A stretch of DNA of 64,000 nucleotides, taken from assembly GCA_016713125.1 (NCBI GenBank), contig JADJPT010000013.1, positions 1 through 64,000 of the forward strand, read 5' to 3'. This document shows, piece after piece, positions 18,783 to 27,356 of the stretch. A program made the translations under genes and the position numbers. Origin of the DNA: Betaproteobacteria bacterium (GTDB taxonomy: Bacteria > Pseudomonadota > Gammaproteobacteria > Burkholderiales > SG8-39). Numbering within the stretch: the stretch's first letter is position 1; each line of letters opens with the position of its first letter. The notes below the pieces were generated by a model that made no database searches, had not been told where the DNA came from, and saw only the letters and a program-made list of their open reading frames with translations.

Positions 18783-19265
18783 GTGAGGACCCGCGCCTAC
18801 ATCGGCCTGGGCGCCAATCTGGACGATCCCCGCCGCCAGGTGCTGGCCGCCCTCGAAGAACTGGCCCGCCTGCCCGACACCGAGCTCACCTCGCGCTCAT
18901 CGCTGTGGCGTTCCGCGCCGGTCGGCCATGCCGATCAGCCCGAGTACGTCAACGCCGTGGCTTGCGTCGATACCGCGCTTGCCGCCGACGCGCTGCTCGA
19001 ACGGCTGCAGGCCATCGAGCACGCCCACGGACGCAAGCGCAGCTTCGCCAACGCGCCGCGCACCCTCGACCTCGACCTGCTGCTGTACGGCGGCCAGACG
19101 CGCGACACGTTGCGCCTCGCGTTGCCGCATCCGCGCATGCACGAGCGCGCTTTCGTGCTGCGCTTGCTGGCCGAGATCGCGCCGCAGGCGCAGGTGCCGG
19201 GGCGCGGACCGGTCGGCGAGCTGCTGGCCGGGGTCGCCGGCCAGCACTGCGAGCGGGAGGCCTGA
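18783..19265 (+). CDS. folK: 6-hydroxymethyl-7,8-dihydropterin pyrophosphokinase
   Basis: Transfers pyrophosphate from ATP to hydroxymethyldihydropterin in folate synthesis. The 160 residues begin with GTG 18783, giving VRTRAYIGLGANLDDPRRQVLAAL. The family motif RTLDLDLLLYGG and the closing LPHPRMHERAFVLRLLAEIAP are present. It lies 7 bp after pcnB, and its TGA directly abuts the GTG start of the next gene. A frame open upstream of the GTG overlaps pcnB and does not look folK-like. Confidence 0.93.
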   Translation: MRTRAYIGLGANLDDPRRQVLAALEELARLPDTELTSRSSLWRSAPVGHADQPEYVNAVACVDTALAADALLERLQAIEHAHGRKRSFANAPRTLDLDLLLYGGQTRDTLRLALPHPRMHERAFVLRLLAEIAPQAQVPGRGPVGELLAGVAGQHCEREA

Positions 19266-19613
19266 GTGCAGATCTCGACCATCGCGATCACCACGCTGAT
19301 GCTGGCGGCCTCCAACGTGTTCATGACCTTCGCGTGGTACGCGCACCTGAAGGACATGTCGGCCAAACCCTGGTACATCGCCGCGCTCGCCTCCTGGGGC
19401 ATCGCGCTGTTCGAGTACCTGCTCCAGGTGCCCGCCAACCGCATCGGCTACACGCAAATGTCGCTGGGCCAGCTGAAGATCCTGCAGGAGGTCGTCACGC
19501 TGGCCGTGTTCGTGCCGTTCGCCGTCTTCTACATGCAGCAGCCGCTGAAATGGGACTACCTGTGGGCGGCGCTGTGCATACTCGGTGCCGTGTACTTCAT
19601 CTTCCGGGCCTAG
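19266..19613 (+). CDS. DUF486 (DMT-family) small membrane protein
   Basis: A 115-residue protein with four predicted transmembrane helices. It has the DUF486 hallmarks NVFMTFAWYAHL and WGIALFEYLLQVPANRIGY, and ends LGAVYFIFRA. It starts with GTG immediately after the folK stop, so translation is probably coupled. The family is widespread and uncharacterised, related to small multidrug resistance-like DMT proteins. The gene sits between folK and the deoxynucleoside kinase in one operon running on to panBC. Confidence 0.82.
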   Translation: MQISTIAITTLMLAASNVFMTFAWYAHLKDMSAKPWYIAALASWGIALFEYLLQVPANRIGYTQMSLGQLKILQEVVTLAVFVPFAVFYMQQPLKWDYLWAALCILGAVYFIFRA

Positions 19614-19615
19614 CC

Positions 19616-20263
19616 ATGAACCGACCCCTGGACAAGTTGCGCTATGTGGTGGTGGAGGGCCCGATAGGCGTGGGCAAGACCAGCCTCGCCCGCCGGCTGG
19701 GTGAGAGGCTGTCGGCCGAGCTGCTGCTCGAGGAACCGGGCGACAATCCGTTCCTCGAGCGCTTCTATCAGGACATGGCGCGCTTCGCGCTGCCCACGCA
19801 ACTGTTCTTCCTGTTCCAGCGCGCCAAGCAGCTCGAGCCGCTTGCACAGCTCGACATGTTCGGTCGCGTGACGGTGTCCGACTTCCTGATCGACAAGGAC
19901 CCGCTGTTCGCGCGCATCACCCTGTCGGGCGACGAACTGGCGCTGTACGGGCGCATCTTCGAGACGCTCAAGCCCCAGGCGCCGCAGCCGGACCTGGTGA
20001 TCTACCTCCAGGCGCAGCCCGACACGCTGATCGAGCGCGTGCGCAAGCGCGGCATCGCCTGGGAGCGCCCGGTCAGCGAGGAATACCTGGCCTTGCTGGC
20101 CGAGACCTACACACGCTTCTTCTACCACTACAGCGCCGCTCCGGTGCTGATCGTAAATTCCGAAAACCTCAACTTCATTGATCGCGACGCCGATCTTGAT
20201 TTACTGTTGCACCGCATCGAGACCATGCGCAGCCGGCGTGAGTTCTTCAACAGCGGCGGCTGA
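19616..20263 (+). CDS. Deoxynucleoside kinase family protein
   Basis: A 215-residue P-loop kinase of the deoxyadenosine/deoxyguanosine kinase family. It has a Walker A at VVVEGPIGVGKTSLARRLGE, the substrate segment EEPGDNPFLERFYQDM, and the DRxF-like SDFLIDKDPLFARITL. In betaproteobacteria this gene commonly lies between folK and panB, as here. Salvage of a deoxynucleoside is the likely role; the exact base preference is not visible. The start is 2 bp after the DUF486 stop. Confidence 0.87.
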   Translation: MNRPLDKLRYVVVEGPIGVGKTSLARRLGERLSAELLLEEPGDNPFLERFYQDMARFALPTQLFFLFQRAKQLEPLAQLDMFGRVTVSDFLIDKDPLFARITLSGDELALYGRIFETLKPQAPQPDLVIYLQAQPDTLIERVRKRGIAWERPVSEEYLALLAETYTRFFYHYSAAPVLIVNSENLNFIDRDADLDLLLHRIETMRSRREFFNSGG

Positions 20264-20297
20264 CCGAGGCCGGACGATAACGACAAGGACGGGACCC

Positions 20298-21089
20298 ATG
20301 CCCAGACTGACCCTCAGGGATCTCTCGAAGCTGCACGCCGAGAAATCCAAGATCACCATGCTCACCGCCTACGAGGCCAGCTTCGCGCGCGTGATGGACG
20401 CCGCCGGCGTGGAAACGCTGCTGGTCGGCGATTCGCTGGGCATGGTCGTGCACGGCCGCGATTCCACGCTGGCGGTGACCCTGGAGAACATCGCCTATCA
20501 CACCGAAAGCGTGGTGCGCGGCGCGCAGCGCGCCTTCATCCTCGCCGACCTGCCGTTCGGCGCATACCAGGAGAGCCCGCAGCAGGCGCTGCGCAGCTCC
20601 GCGCGCCTGATGGCGGCTGGCGCGCAGATGGTCAAACTCGAGGGCGGCGCCTACATGGCCGGCACCGTGGCCTTCCTCGCCGAGCGCGGCGTGCCGGTGT
20701 GCGCGCATATCGGCCTGGTGCCGCAGTCGGTCCACGCGCTGGGCGGGTTCCGGGTGCAGGGCCGCGACCCGCAGGGCGCGCAACGCATCATCGACGACGC
20801 CAAGGCGCTGGCGGCGGCCGGCGCCTCGATCGTGCTGATGGAAGGCATTCCCGCCGCCGTGGCCGGCGCGGTCACGGCGAGCATCACGGTGCCGACCATA
20901 GGCATCGGCGCGGGCCCCGACTGCTCCGGACAGGTACTGGTCATGCACGACATGCTGGGCGTGCCCGTCTACCCGCCGAAGTTCGCCAGGAACTTCATGG
21001 ACGGCGCAGGCAGCGTTTCGGCCGCCATCGCCGCCTACATCAAGGCGGTCAAGGACGGCAGCTTCCCGGGTCCGGAGAACTGCTACTGA
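20298..21089 (+). CDS. panB: 3-methyl-2-oxobutanoate hydroxymethyltransferase
   Basis: First committed enzyme of pantothenate synthesis. It transfers a hydroxymethyl group from 5,10-methylene-THF to alpha-ketoisovalerate. The 263 residues include the signatures ITMLTAYEASFARVMD, VGDSLGMVVHGRDSTLAVTLENI, GAQMVKLEGG and TIGIGAGPDCSGQVLVMHDMLG. It starts MPRLTLRDLSKL behind a purine-rich AAGGACGGGA. Its TGA overlaps the panC start as TGATG. Confidence 0.96.
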   Translation: MPRLTLRDLSKLHAEKSKITMLTAYEASFARVMDAAGVETLLVGDSLGMVVHGRDSTLAVTLENIAYHTESVVRGAQRAFILADLPFGAYQESPQQALRSSARLMAAGAQMVKLEGGAYMAGTVAFLAERGVPVCAHIGLVPQSVHALGGFRVQGRDPQGAQRIIDDAKALAAAGASIVLMEGIPAAVAGAVTASITVPTIGIGAGPDCSGQVLVMHDMLGVPVYPPKFARNFMDGAGSVSAAIAAYIKAVKDGSFPGPENCY

Positions 21090-21919
21090 TGCGCATCGTC
21101 CGCAGCATCGCGGAACTGCGCGAGGCGCGGGCGGCGCTGGGCGCGCTGGCCTTCGTGCCGACCATGGGCAATCTGCACGCCGGTCATGTCTCGCTGGTGG
21201 CGCTGGCACGCACGCGCGCGCCGCGCGTCGCGGTCAGCATCTTCGTCAACCGGCTGCAGTTCGCGCCCAGCGAGGACTTCGAACGCTACCCGCGCACCTT
21301 CGAGGACGATTGCGCAAGGCTGCGCGCCGCCGGCGTAGACCTGCTGTTCGCGCCGGACGAAACCGTGCTTTACCCGCAGCCGCAGACCTACATCGTGCAG
21401 CCCCCGGCGATCGCTGAGGAACTCGAGGGCGCATTCCGCCCGCGCTTCTTCCACGGTGTGGCCACGGTGGTGCTCAAACTGTTCAACTGCGTGCAACCGC
21501 AGGTTGCCGCCTTCGGCATGAAGGACTATCAGCAACTGATGATCGTCCGCAACATGACTGCGCAGTTCGACCTGCCGATCGAGATACTGGCCGGGGAAAC
21601 GGTACGCGAACCCGACGGCCTGGCGATGAGTTCGCGCAACAACTATCTATCGGCCGCGGAGCGCGCCGAAGCGCCCAGGCTGCACGCGCAGCTGGCCATG
21701 GTTCGCGATGCGATACGCGGCGGCGTGCGCGATGTCGAAGCGCTCGCCCGAGGTGCAGCGCAGGCGCTGCACGGCGCGGGCTGGACGCCGGACTACGTCA
21801 GCGTGCGCAGGCGCGCCGATCTGGCTGTCGCGAGCGATGCGGACGGGCCGGGACGGCTGGTGGTGCTGGGCGCCGCGAAACTCGGCGCGACGCGTCTGAT
21901 AGACAATCTCGAGATCTAG
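21089..21919 (+). CDS. panC: Pantoate-beta-alanine ligase
   Basis: Joins pantoate to beta-alanine using ATP, through a pantoyl-adenylate. The 276 residues begin MRIVRSIAELREARAAL. They show FVPTMGNLHAGHVSLV (HIGH-like), SIFVNRLQFAP, FFHGVATVVLKLFN, AAFGMKDYQQL and the KMSKS-like MSSRNNYLS. The family usually has FVNPLQF; here the Pro is Arg (NRLQF), a small oddity. It is translationally coupled to panB. Confidence 0.96.
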   Translation: MRIVRSIAELREARAALGALAFVPTMGNLHAGHVSLVALARTRAPRVAVSIFVNRLQFAPSEDFERYPRTFEDDCARLRAAGVDLLFAPDETVLYPQPQTYIVQPPAIAEELEGAFRPRFFHGVATVVLKLFNCVQPQVAAFGMKDYQQLMIVRNMTAQFDLPIEILAGETVREPDGLAMSSRNNYLSAAERAEAPRLHAQLAMVRDAIRGGVRDVEALARGAAQALHGAGWTPDYVSVRRRADLAVASDADGPGRLVVLGAAKLGATRLIDNLEI

Positions 21920-21956
21920 GCGCGGGGTTCGACCCGGCGCCATCAGCCCTGCGCGA

Positions 21957-22193
21957 TCAGCCGGGATAGGGGTCGAACATCAGCGACCCGACCGGGCAAC
22001 CCATGGCCTTCGCGATCTGGTCCATCGCGTCGTCGGTGATGGCCACCGCCTGGAAATCGGCGTCGCCGCCCTTCGAGGCGATGAAGGCCTTCGCCGAATC
22101 CTCGGTCGACCAGGTAACCACCGGATCCGGCGAGACGCCCTCCACCTGGCGGCAGATCGGAAACCCGTCGGACTTGTAGACGATTGCGAACAT
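21957..22193 (-). CDS. Hypothetical 78-residue protein
   Basis: A small soluble protein, MFAIVYKSDGFPICRQVEGV to CPVGSLMFDPYPG, with two cysteines and no membrane segment. It is the only unit on the minus strand between panC and the gamma-glutamyltransferase-family gene and lies 113 bp downstream of the latter on the same strand. That gap contains a small hairpin (CCGCTCcgcGAGCGG, 22273-22287). The frame is clean and not a shadow of a neighbour. No family recognised. Confidence 0.55.
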   Translation of the reverse strand: MFAIVYKSDGFPICRQVEGVSPDPVVTWSTEDSAKAFIASKGGDADFQAVAITDDAMDQIAKAMGCPVGSLMFDPYPG

Positions 22194-22306
22194 GCAGATC
22201 CCCCCGTGGATCAAGCCCAAGCGCTGTCCGGGCTGCAAAACTGTACCGCATGTGCGGGCCGTTTTCCACTTTCGCCGCTCCGCGAGCGGTTCGCCCCCGG
22301 TCGCGC

Positions 22307-23908
22307 TCAGTAACCGGCCACCGCCCCATCGCCACGCGGATCGAAGCCGCCCTCCAGGGCCCCGTCGGGATGTCGCACCAGCGCACCGGCATGGCCCATG
22401 GTTTCCTCGAAGTCGCCAAGCACCTCGAGGTCGTGGCCGCGCGCGCGCAACTCTTCGATCAGGTCGGCACCGAAGCGCGATTCGAGCTTGAGCGTCTCCG
22501 ACACCGAGCCCCAGGTGCGTCCCAGCAGCCAGCGCGGCGCGCTCACCGCGCGCTGCACCGTCTGGCCGAACACCGCGTAACGCGTGAAAACCGCAGCCTG
22601 GGTCTGCGGCTGGCCGTCGCCGCCCATGGTGCCGTAGACCATGGTGCGTCCGTCGGTCAGACGTGCCAATGCCGGATTCAATGTGTGAAACGGCTTCTTG
22701 CCGGGGGCGAGCGCATTGACCGCGGCGGCATCCAGCGAAAAACTGCAGCCGCGGTTCTGCCAGTTGACATGCGTGCCCGGCAGCACCAGCCCCGAACCGA
22801 ACTCGTGATAGATGCTCTGGATGAAACTGACCGCGCGTCCCTCGCCGTCGATCACGCCCATCCAGATCGTGCCGCCGGGCTTGGACTTGCCGCCCCACGG
22901 GCGGGCCTTGCGCATGTCGATGTTCGCCGCCAGCGCCGCGAGCCGCGCGTCGTCGAGCAGCGACTGCGGCTCCAGCTTCATCCAGGCCGGATCGGTCACG
23001 TGCTTGTCCCGGATCTCGAGGAAGGCCTGCTTAGTCGCCTCGACCACCGCATGCACGTGGTCGGCGCTGTCGGCCGCGTAATTCTGCAGACCGAGCCGGT
23101 CGAGAATGCCGAGGATGGCGAGCGAGATCACGCCCTGCGTGGGCGGCGTCATGTTGTACAGCGTACCCGTCGAGTGCGCGAGTTCGAGCGGCACCACCTG
23201 CCTGGCCCGGTGCGCCTCGAGGTCGGCGAGCACCAGCGGGCTGCCGGCGGCGGCAAGATCTGCCGCCATCGAGCGCGCCAGGTCGCCGCGGTAGAAATCG
23301 CCCAGCCCGGCCTCGGCCAGCCTGCGCAAGGTGGCGCCCAGGATCTTCTGTGCGTACAGCGCGCCACACGCCGGCACCTCGCCGCCGGGCATGAAGCGCG
23401 CGGCGAATCCCGGCACAGACTCCAGTTCGGCGCGCTTGCCGCGCGTGTTCGCCTCCTGGCTGGCGGTGACCGGCACGCCCTGCTCGGCGTAATGGATGGA
23501 ATCTTCCAGAAGGCGGGCCAGCGGCAGACGGCCGCCCCATTGTTCCGCCGACATCCGCAAGGCCAGCTCCCATCCGGAGATGGTGCCGGCCACGGTGTTG
23601 GCAGCCAGTGGCCCGCGCGGCGGGATCGTCTTCAGGCCGCGCTCGCGGTACCAGTCGATCGAGGCCGCCGCCGCCGCCGGACCGCAGGCATCGATGGCAA
23701 CCGGCGCCGCGCCGGGCGCCGCGATCACCCAGAATGCGTCCCCGCCGATGCCGGTCATGTGCGGATAGACGACCGCAATGGTCGATGCGGCGGCCACCAT
23801 GGCCTCGATGGCGTTGCCGCCCTCGCGCAGCACCGCTGCGGCGGACTGGGCGGCCAGCGAATGCGAGGCGACCGCGATGCCGCGTCGCGCGTAACTCGTG
23901 TTGATCAT
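22307..23908 (-). CDS. Gamma-glutamyltransferase-family N-terminal-nucleophile hydrolase
   Basis: A 533-residue protein with the GGT fold. The N-terminal segment HSLAAQSAAAVLREGGNAIEAMVAA, HMTGIGGDAFWVI and NTVAGTISGWELAL precede the autoprocessing site at about Thr347 in KPGGTIWMGVIDGEG. The small-subunit part has GTMGGDGQPQTQAAVFTRY. No signal peptide is present, unlike periplasmic GGT, so a cytoplasmic amidase or acylase role is possible. It is divergent from the flavoprotein gene 106 bp away. Substrate unknown. Confidence 0.82.
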   Translation of the reverse strand: MINTSYARRGIAVASHSLAAQSAAAVLREGGNAIEAMVAAASTIAVVYPHMTGIGGDAFWVIAAPGAAPVAIDACGPAAAAASIDWYRERGLKTIPPRGPLAANTVAGTISGWELALRMSAEQWGGRLPLARLLEDSIHYAEQGVPVTASQEANTRGKRAELESVPGFAARFMPGGEVPACGALYAQKILGATLRRLAEAGLGDFYRGDLARSMAADLAAAGSPLVLADLEAHRARQVVPLELAHSTGTLYNMTPPTQGVISLAILGILDRLGLQNYAADSADHVHAVVEATKQAFLEIRDKHVTDPAWMKLEPQSLLDDARLAALAANIDMRKARPWGGKSKPGGTIWMGVIDGEGRAVSFIQSIYHEFGSGLVLPGTHVNWQNRGCSFSLDAAAVNALAPGKKPFHTLNPALARLTDGRTMVYGTMGGDGQPQTQAAVFTRYAVFGQTVQRAVSAPRWLLGRTWGSVSETLKLESRFGADLIEELRARGHDLEVLGDFEETMGHAGALVRHPDGALEGGFDPRGDGAVAGY

Positions 23909-24014
23909 GGCCTGCCTTGCGCTCAAAAGAGCGGATGTTCCGCGTTTGGCGGCGAGCCTGCAAGCGCGCTGATCTACAATCCACGCATCCATACCAGGCA
24001 TACGGGAGCAGCAC

Positions 24015-25442
24015 ATGGGCGACAAGGACGCCGACGAGCAGTTCTTCGTTTCGGACATGTTCCGCGGCAGGGAAGGCGGCCCTCGCCAGCGGCCCGACCT
24101 GGGCACGGTGCGCGAGGCTGCGCGCGACATCCCGGTATATCGCGAATGCGATGTGCTTGTGGCGGGCGGCGGCCCGGCCGGCACCGCGGCCGCCGCGGCG
24201 GCCGCGCGCATGGGCGCCGACGTGGTGCTGCTCGAGCGCTACAACCATCTGGGCGGCCTGTCGACCGGCGGCCTGGTGATCTGGATCGACCGCATGAGTG
24301 ACTGGGACGGTCGTCATGTGATCCGCGGTTTCGCCGAAGAGGTGTTCGCGCGACTGCCCAAGGATGCGGTGGCCGGACCGGAGCCGCGCGAATGGGGTTC
24401 GCGCGACCCCGCGCGCGCCGACTGGTGGTCGCACCGCACCAGCGCCTTCCATGGCGTGATCACCTGGTCACCGACCATAGACCCGGAGCGGCTCAAGCTC
24501 GCCTCGCAGGACATGCTGCTCGAGCGCAAGGTGCATCTGCTGTACCACGCCTGGATCGCCGCACCCCTGGTCGAGGACGGCGCCGTGCGCGGCGTCATCT
24601 TCGAGAGCAAGTCGGGCCGCCAGGCGATACGCGCCAAGGTGGTGGTCGACGCCACCGGCGACGGCGACCTGATCGCCATGGCCGGCGGGCGCTGCGATAC
24701 CGACATCGAGGAGAACGACATCCATCACTGCATGAACACCGCCTGGCTGTTCGGCGGCGTGGACATGACGCGCTGGATAGATTTCAAGGCCGGGCAACCC
24801 GAGCAGTTCGCGCAATTCATGCAACTGGGTCGCGAGCAGCTGCGCTTCTTCGAGCGGCCCTTTGTCTCCCTGGCGCAACGACATCGCCCTGTACATGGGG
24901 CCGCGGCAGTCCGGGTACTCGGCGCTGGACGTCGACGACCTGACCACGGTGGAAATCCGCTCCGGGAACTGATGGCGCTGCACCTGGAGTTCTACCGCCG
25001 TCACGCCCCGGGCTTCGAGCGCGCCCACCTGCTGTACGGCGCACCACAACTGGGCGTGCGGCATGCGCGGCGCGTGGCCGGTGTGTCGCGGGTCACGCGC
25101 GCCCAGTGGCCCACCGGGCTGGTGCACCCGGACGAGATCGGCGTTTCGCCCTCGCTGTCGCCCAAATTTCCGAACATCTCCATCCCCTACGGCAGCCTGC
25201 TGCCGGAGACGCTGGATGGTGTGCTGGCCTGCGGCCGGCACATCGCCTGCGACGCCACCTCCCACAGCTTCCTGCGCGAAGTGCCGCAGTGCTGGATCAC
25301 CGGACAGGCCGCCGGGGCGGCCGCTGCAATCGCGGCCAATCGCAGCCTGGCGCCACGCGCCATCGACGTGAGCGAACTGCAGGACGCGCTGCTCGCGCAA
25401 GGTGTCCACCTGCGAGCGCAGAGGCGTGCCGCGGCGGCCTGA
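24015..25442 (+). CDS. FAD-dependent oxidoreductase (two opposing frame errors)
   Basis: A flavoprotein of the FAD_oxidored (PF12831-like) type. The dinucleotide-binding motif is CDVLVAGGGPAGTAAAAAAA, followed by LLERYNHLGGLSTGGLV and VVVDATGDGDLIAMAGG. The C-terminal FAD-contact region is LLPETLDGVLACGRHIACD. Between about 24868 and 24963 the coding frame shifts: WRNDIALYMGPRQSGYSALD is read in another frame, and the main frame returns at LMALHLEFYRRH. The window therefore shows one open ORF with a scrambled ~30-residue middle. Two single-base errors explain it. The substrate is unknown. Confidence 0.78.
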   Translation: MGDKDADEQFFVSDMFRGREGGPRQRPDLGTVREAARDIPVYRECDVLVAGGGPAGTAAAAAAARMGADVVLLERYNHLGGLSTGGLVIWIDRMSDWDGRHVIRGFAEEVFARLPKDAVAGPEPREWGSRDPARADWWSHRTSAFHGVITWSPTIDPERLKLASQDMLLERKVHLLYHAWIAAPLVEDGAVRGVIFESKSGRQAIRAKVVVDATGDGDLIAMAGGRCDTDIEENDIHHCMNTAWLFGGVDMTRWIDFKAGQPEQFAQFMQLGREQLRFFERPFVSLAQRHRPVHGAAAVRVLGAGRRRPDHGGNPLRELMALHLEFYRRHAPGFERAHLLYGAPQLGVRHARRVAGVSRVTRAQWPTGLVHPDEIGVSPSLSPKFPNISIPYGSLLPETLDGVLACGRHIACDATSHSFLREVPQCWITGQAAGAAAAIAANRSLAPRAIDVSELQDALLAQGVHLRAQRRAAAA

Positions 25443-25635
25443 AGCCCCGCTGCCATCACAAAAACAGATTTACCCGGCTGTCCTGCCGCGTCGCTGCCGC
25501 GCAACACGGCAGGCCGGCTTGCGGGATTTGCAAAGTCTCTCGTTGCGCAAGTCCTTGAACCCGCGTCTAATTATTTTCGGGAGGGTCGGGTTTGTGCGCA
25601 GCCTCGATTTACCGCGCCGTCCGACCTAGGCTAAC

Positions 25636-25652
25636 GCCCCCGCTCCGGGGGC
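25636..25652 (+). promoter_or_regulatory. GC hairpin in the rpfF leader
   Basis: GCCCCCG-CTC-CGGGGGC is a perfect 7-bp stem 23 nt before the rpfF ATG and just upstream of the purine-rich GAAGGAAA. It could influence leader stability or ribosome access. The 233-bp gap behind it holds no other gene. A loose TTGCGC (25543) with TAATTA (25568) at 19 bp is the best promoter guess. Confidence 0.35.
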
Positions 25653-25675
25653 TCAATCGCGAAGGAAATACCATC

Positions 25676-26614
25676 ATGAACCAGCTGCGCGAAGCCTCGC
25701 TTACGAACACCGGCCTGCGGACCCCGTACGGCAAGACCAACTCGCAGTTCAGCGCCGAGTTCGACCCCTCCACCGGGGCCATCTGGGGCTACTTCAATCC
25801 GAAGGGCACCGCCTGCTTCAGCCTCGGGCTGCTGAAGGACATCCGCAACCACGACAGCGCACTGGAGACGAATGCCGGGCACGTGAACTTCGAGGGCGCG
25901 ATGCACAAGGTGAACTACTACGTGATGGCCTCGCGCACGCCGCGCGTGTTCAACCTGGGCGGCGACCTCGCCCTGTTCGTGCTGCTGATCAAGTCGCGCG
26001 ACCGCGAGGCGCTGCTGCACTACGCCAAGCTGTGCATAGACAACATGTATCCGAAGATCATGAACTTCTTCCGCCCCGACCTGACCACCATCTCGCTGGT
26101 GCAGGGTGACGCGCTGGGCGGCGGCTTCGAGTGCGCGCTGTCCTCCGACGTGATCGTCGCCGAGGAGTCGGCGCAGATGGGTCTGCCGGAGATCCTGTTC
26201 AACCTGTTCCCGGGGATGGGCGCCTACTCGCTGCTCGCGCGCCGCATCGGCATGCGCGCCGCCGAGGACATGATCCTGTCGGGCAAGATCCTGCCGGCGG
26301 CCGAACTGCACCGATTGGGCATCGTCGACATACTGGCCAGGGACGGCGAGGGCGAGGCGGCGGTGCAGCAGTGGATCGCCAGCACCTACAAGCGACGCAA
26401 CGGCTACGCGGCGGTGTACCGCGCGCGCCAGCTGGCCAACCCGGTGACGCGCGCCGAACTCGACGCCATCGTCGAGACCTGGGTCGATGCGGCGCTGCGC
26501 ATCGAGGACCGCGATCTGAAGATGATGGGCCGCATCGTTCGTGCGCAGATGCGCCGCATGGCCGGCGAGGCGGTCACCGACATCACCGCGGAGGCCCTCG
26601 CCGCCAGCGCCTGA
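25676..26614 (+). CDS. rpfF: DSF synthase RpfF (crotonase superfamily)
   Basis: Makes cis-2-unsaturated fatty-acid signals (DSF family) from acyl-ACP by dehydration and thioester cleavage. The 312-residue protein has the RpfF-specific core VQGDALGGGFECALSSDVI and MGLPEILFNLFPGMGAYSLL. Its two glutamates, E152 and E172, are spaced exactly as the catalytic E141/E161 pair of Xanthomonas RpfF. The C-terminal helix also matches (WVDAALRIEDRDLKMMGRIVRAQMRR). ATG 25676 follows GAAGGAAA. It converges on the rpfG-rpfC-HDO operon with only 9 bp between stop codons, so synthesis and sensing genes are adjacent. Confidence 0.92.
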   Translation: MNQLREASLTNTGLRTPYGKTNSQFSAEFDPSTGAIWGYFNPKGTACFSLGLLKDIRNHDSALETNAGHVNFEGAMHKVNYYVMASRTPRVFNLGGDLALFVLLIKSRDREALLHYAKLCIDNMYPKIMNFFRPDLTTISLVQGDALGGGFECALSSDVIVAEESAQMGLPEILFNLFPGMGAYSLLARRIGMRAAEDMILSGKILPAAELHRLGIVDILARDGEGEAAVQQWIASTYKRRNGYAAVYRARQLANPVTRAELDAIVETWVDAALRIEDRDLKMMGRIVRAQMRRMAGEAVTDITAEALAASA

Positions 26615-26623
26615 ACACCGTCT

Positions 26624-27295
26624 CTACTGGTCTATCAGGGCCTCGAACCCGCCCGGGCCGAACATCTGCGCGAACTGGTAGAAGTTCACCTGGGTGGAGT
26701 TGATGATCGCCTGCTGCGCCGCCGGATCCTCGATGGTCTTCACGAGGATGTTCATCTGCGCGACGTGGTCGGCGTCCATGGTGGCGTGAGAGGAGAGGAA
26801 CTTGAATCCGCCCGCCTCGACGTCGCGGCCGATCGCCTTGGCGATCGAATCCGAAACGCGCCCGCCGTAGACCGAGGCGACGACTTCGAGCATGTAGAGC
26901 ATGCCCATCACGGAGCAGGGGTGCCTGCGTTCGGCGCTGTAGTAGTTGAACGCGATCATCGCCTGGACCGGCGCGCTGGGCGGCGTGGTGCGCGCCGCCT
27001 CGACATCCCCTCCCACGGCCTGGATGTCTTCCAGCACCCAGTCCTCGTGCCCCTGCTCCTCTTCGATGCGCTCGTACAGGTCGTAGCGCACGTGCTTGAA
27101 GTCGTCGCCCAGGCGCGAGGCGGCGGTAGCCATGATCGGGCAGAAATGCCAGACAATGTGGTAGAGGTCATGCAGGAATGCTCGGTACTCGGCCAGCGAC
27201 AATCCGTGATGGATCATCGTGTACATCTTGGGAACCGCCTCGAGTTCCCTGCGGCGCAAGTCGGTGGATTCGATCAGCGTGAGGAAGAAGGACAT
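26624..27295 (-). CDS. Heme-oxygenase-like di-iron oxidase (HDO) candidate in the rpf locus
   Basis: A 223-residue all-helical protein of the iron-containing redox enzyme/TenA-PqqC-like fold. A full set of HDO-type ligands can be placed: E80-x2-H83 (EEEQGHEDW), E137 (YMLEVVASVYGG) and H170-x3-D174-x2-H177 (SSHATMDADHV). The order and spacing resemble UndA and BesC, which activate O2 on fatty acids or amino acids. It is the last gene of the minus-strand rpfG-rpfC unit, 61 bp after rpfC, and faces rpfF. A role in modifying or degrading the DSF signal is my inference; a redox or TenA-like role is also possible. The start MSFFLTLIES is preferred to an upstream codon at 27340. Confidence 0.78.
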   Translation of the reverse strand: MSFFLTLIESTDLRRRELEAVPKMYTMIHHGLSLAEYRAFLHDLYHIVWHFCPIMATAASRLGDDFKHVRYDLYERIEEEQGHEDWVLEDIQAVGGDVEAARTTPPSAPVQAMIAFNYYSAERRHPCSVMGMLYMLEVVASVYGGRVSDSIAKAIGRDVEAGGFKFLSSHATMDADHVAQMNILVKTIEDPAAQQAIINSTQVNFYQFAQMFGPGGFEALIDQ

Positions 27296-27356
27296 CGCGC
27301 GGGCTCCTGGTTGCGAAGCGCCGATTGTAGCCTGCGTCAAGCGCGCACAGCCCCGC

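Noticed and set aside
24860..24965. Programmed frameshifting or intein in the flavoprotein gene
   Set aside because: The missing residues appear intact in another frame and the flanks fit single-base errors. No slippery heptamer plus downstream structure was seen, and the same pattern occurs in many other genes here.
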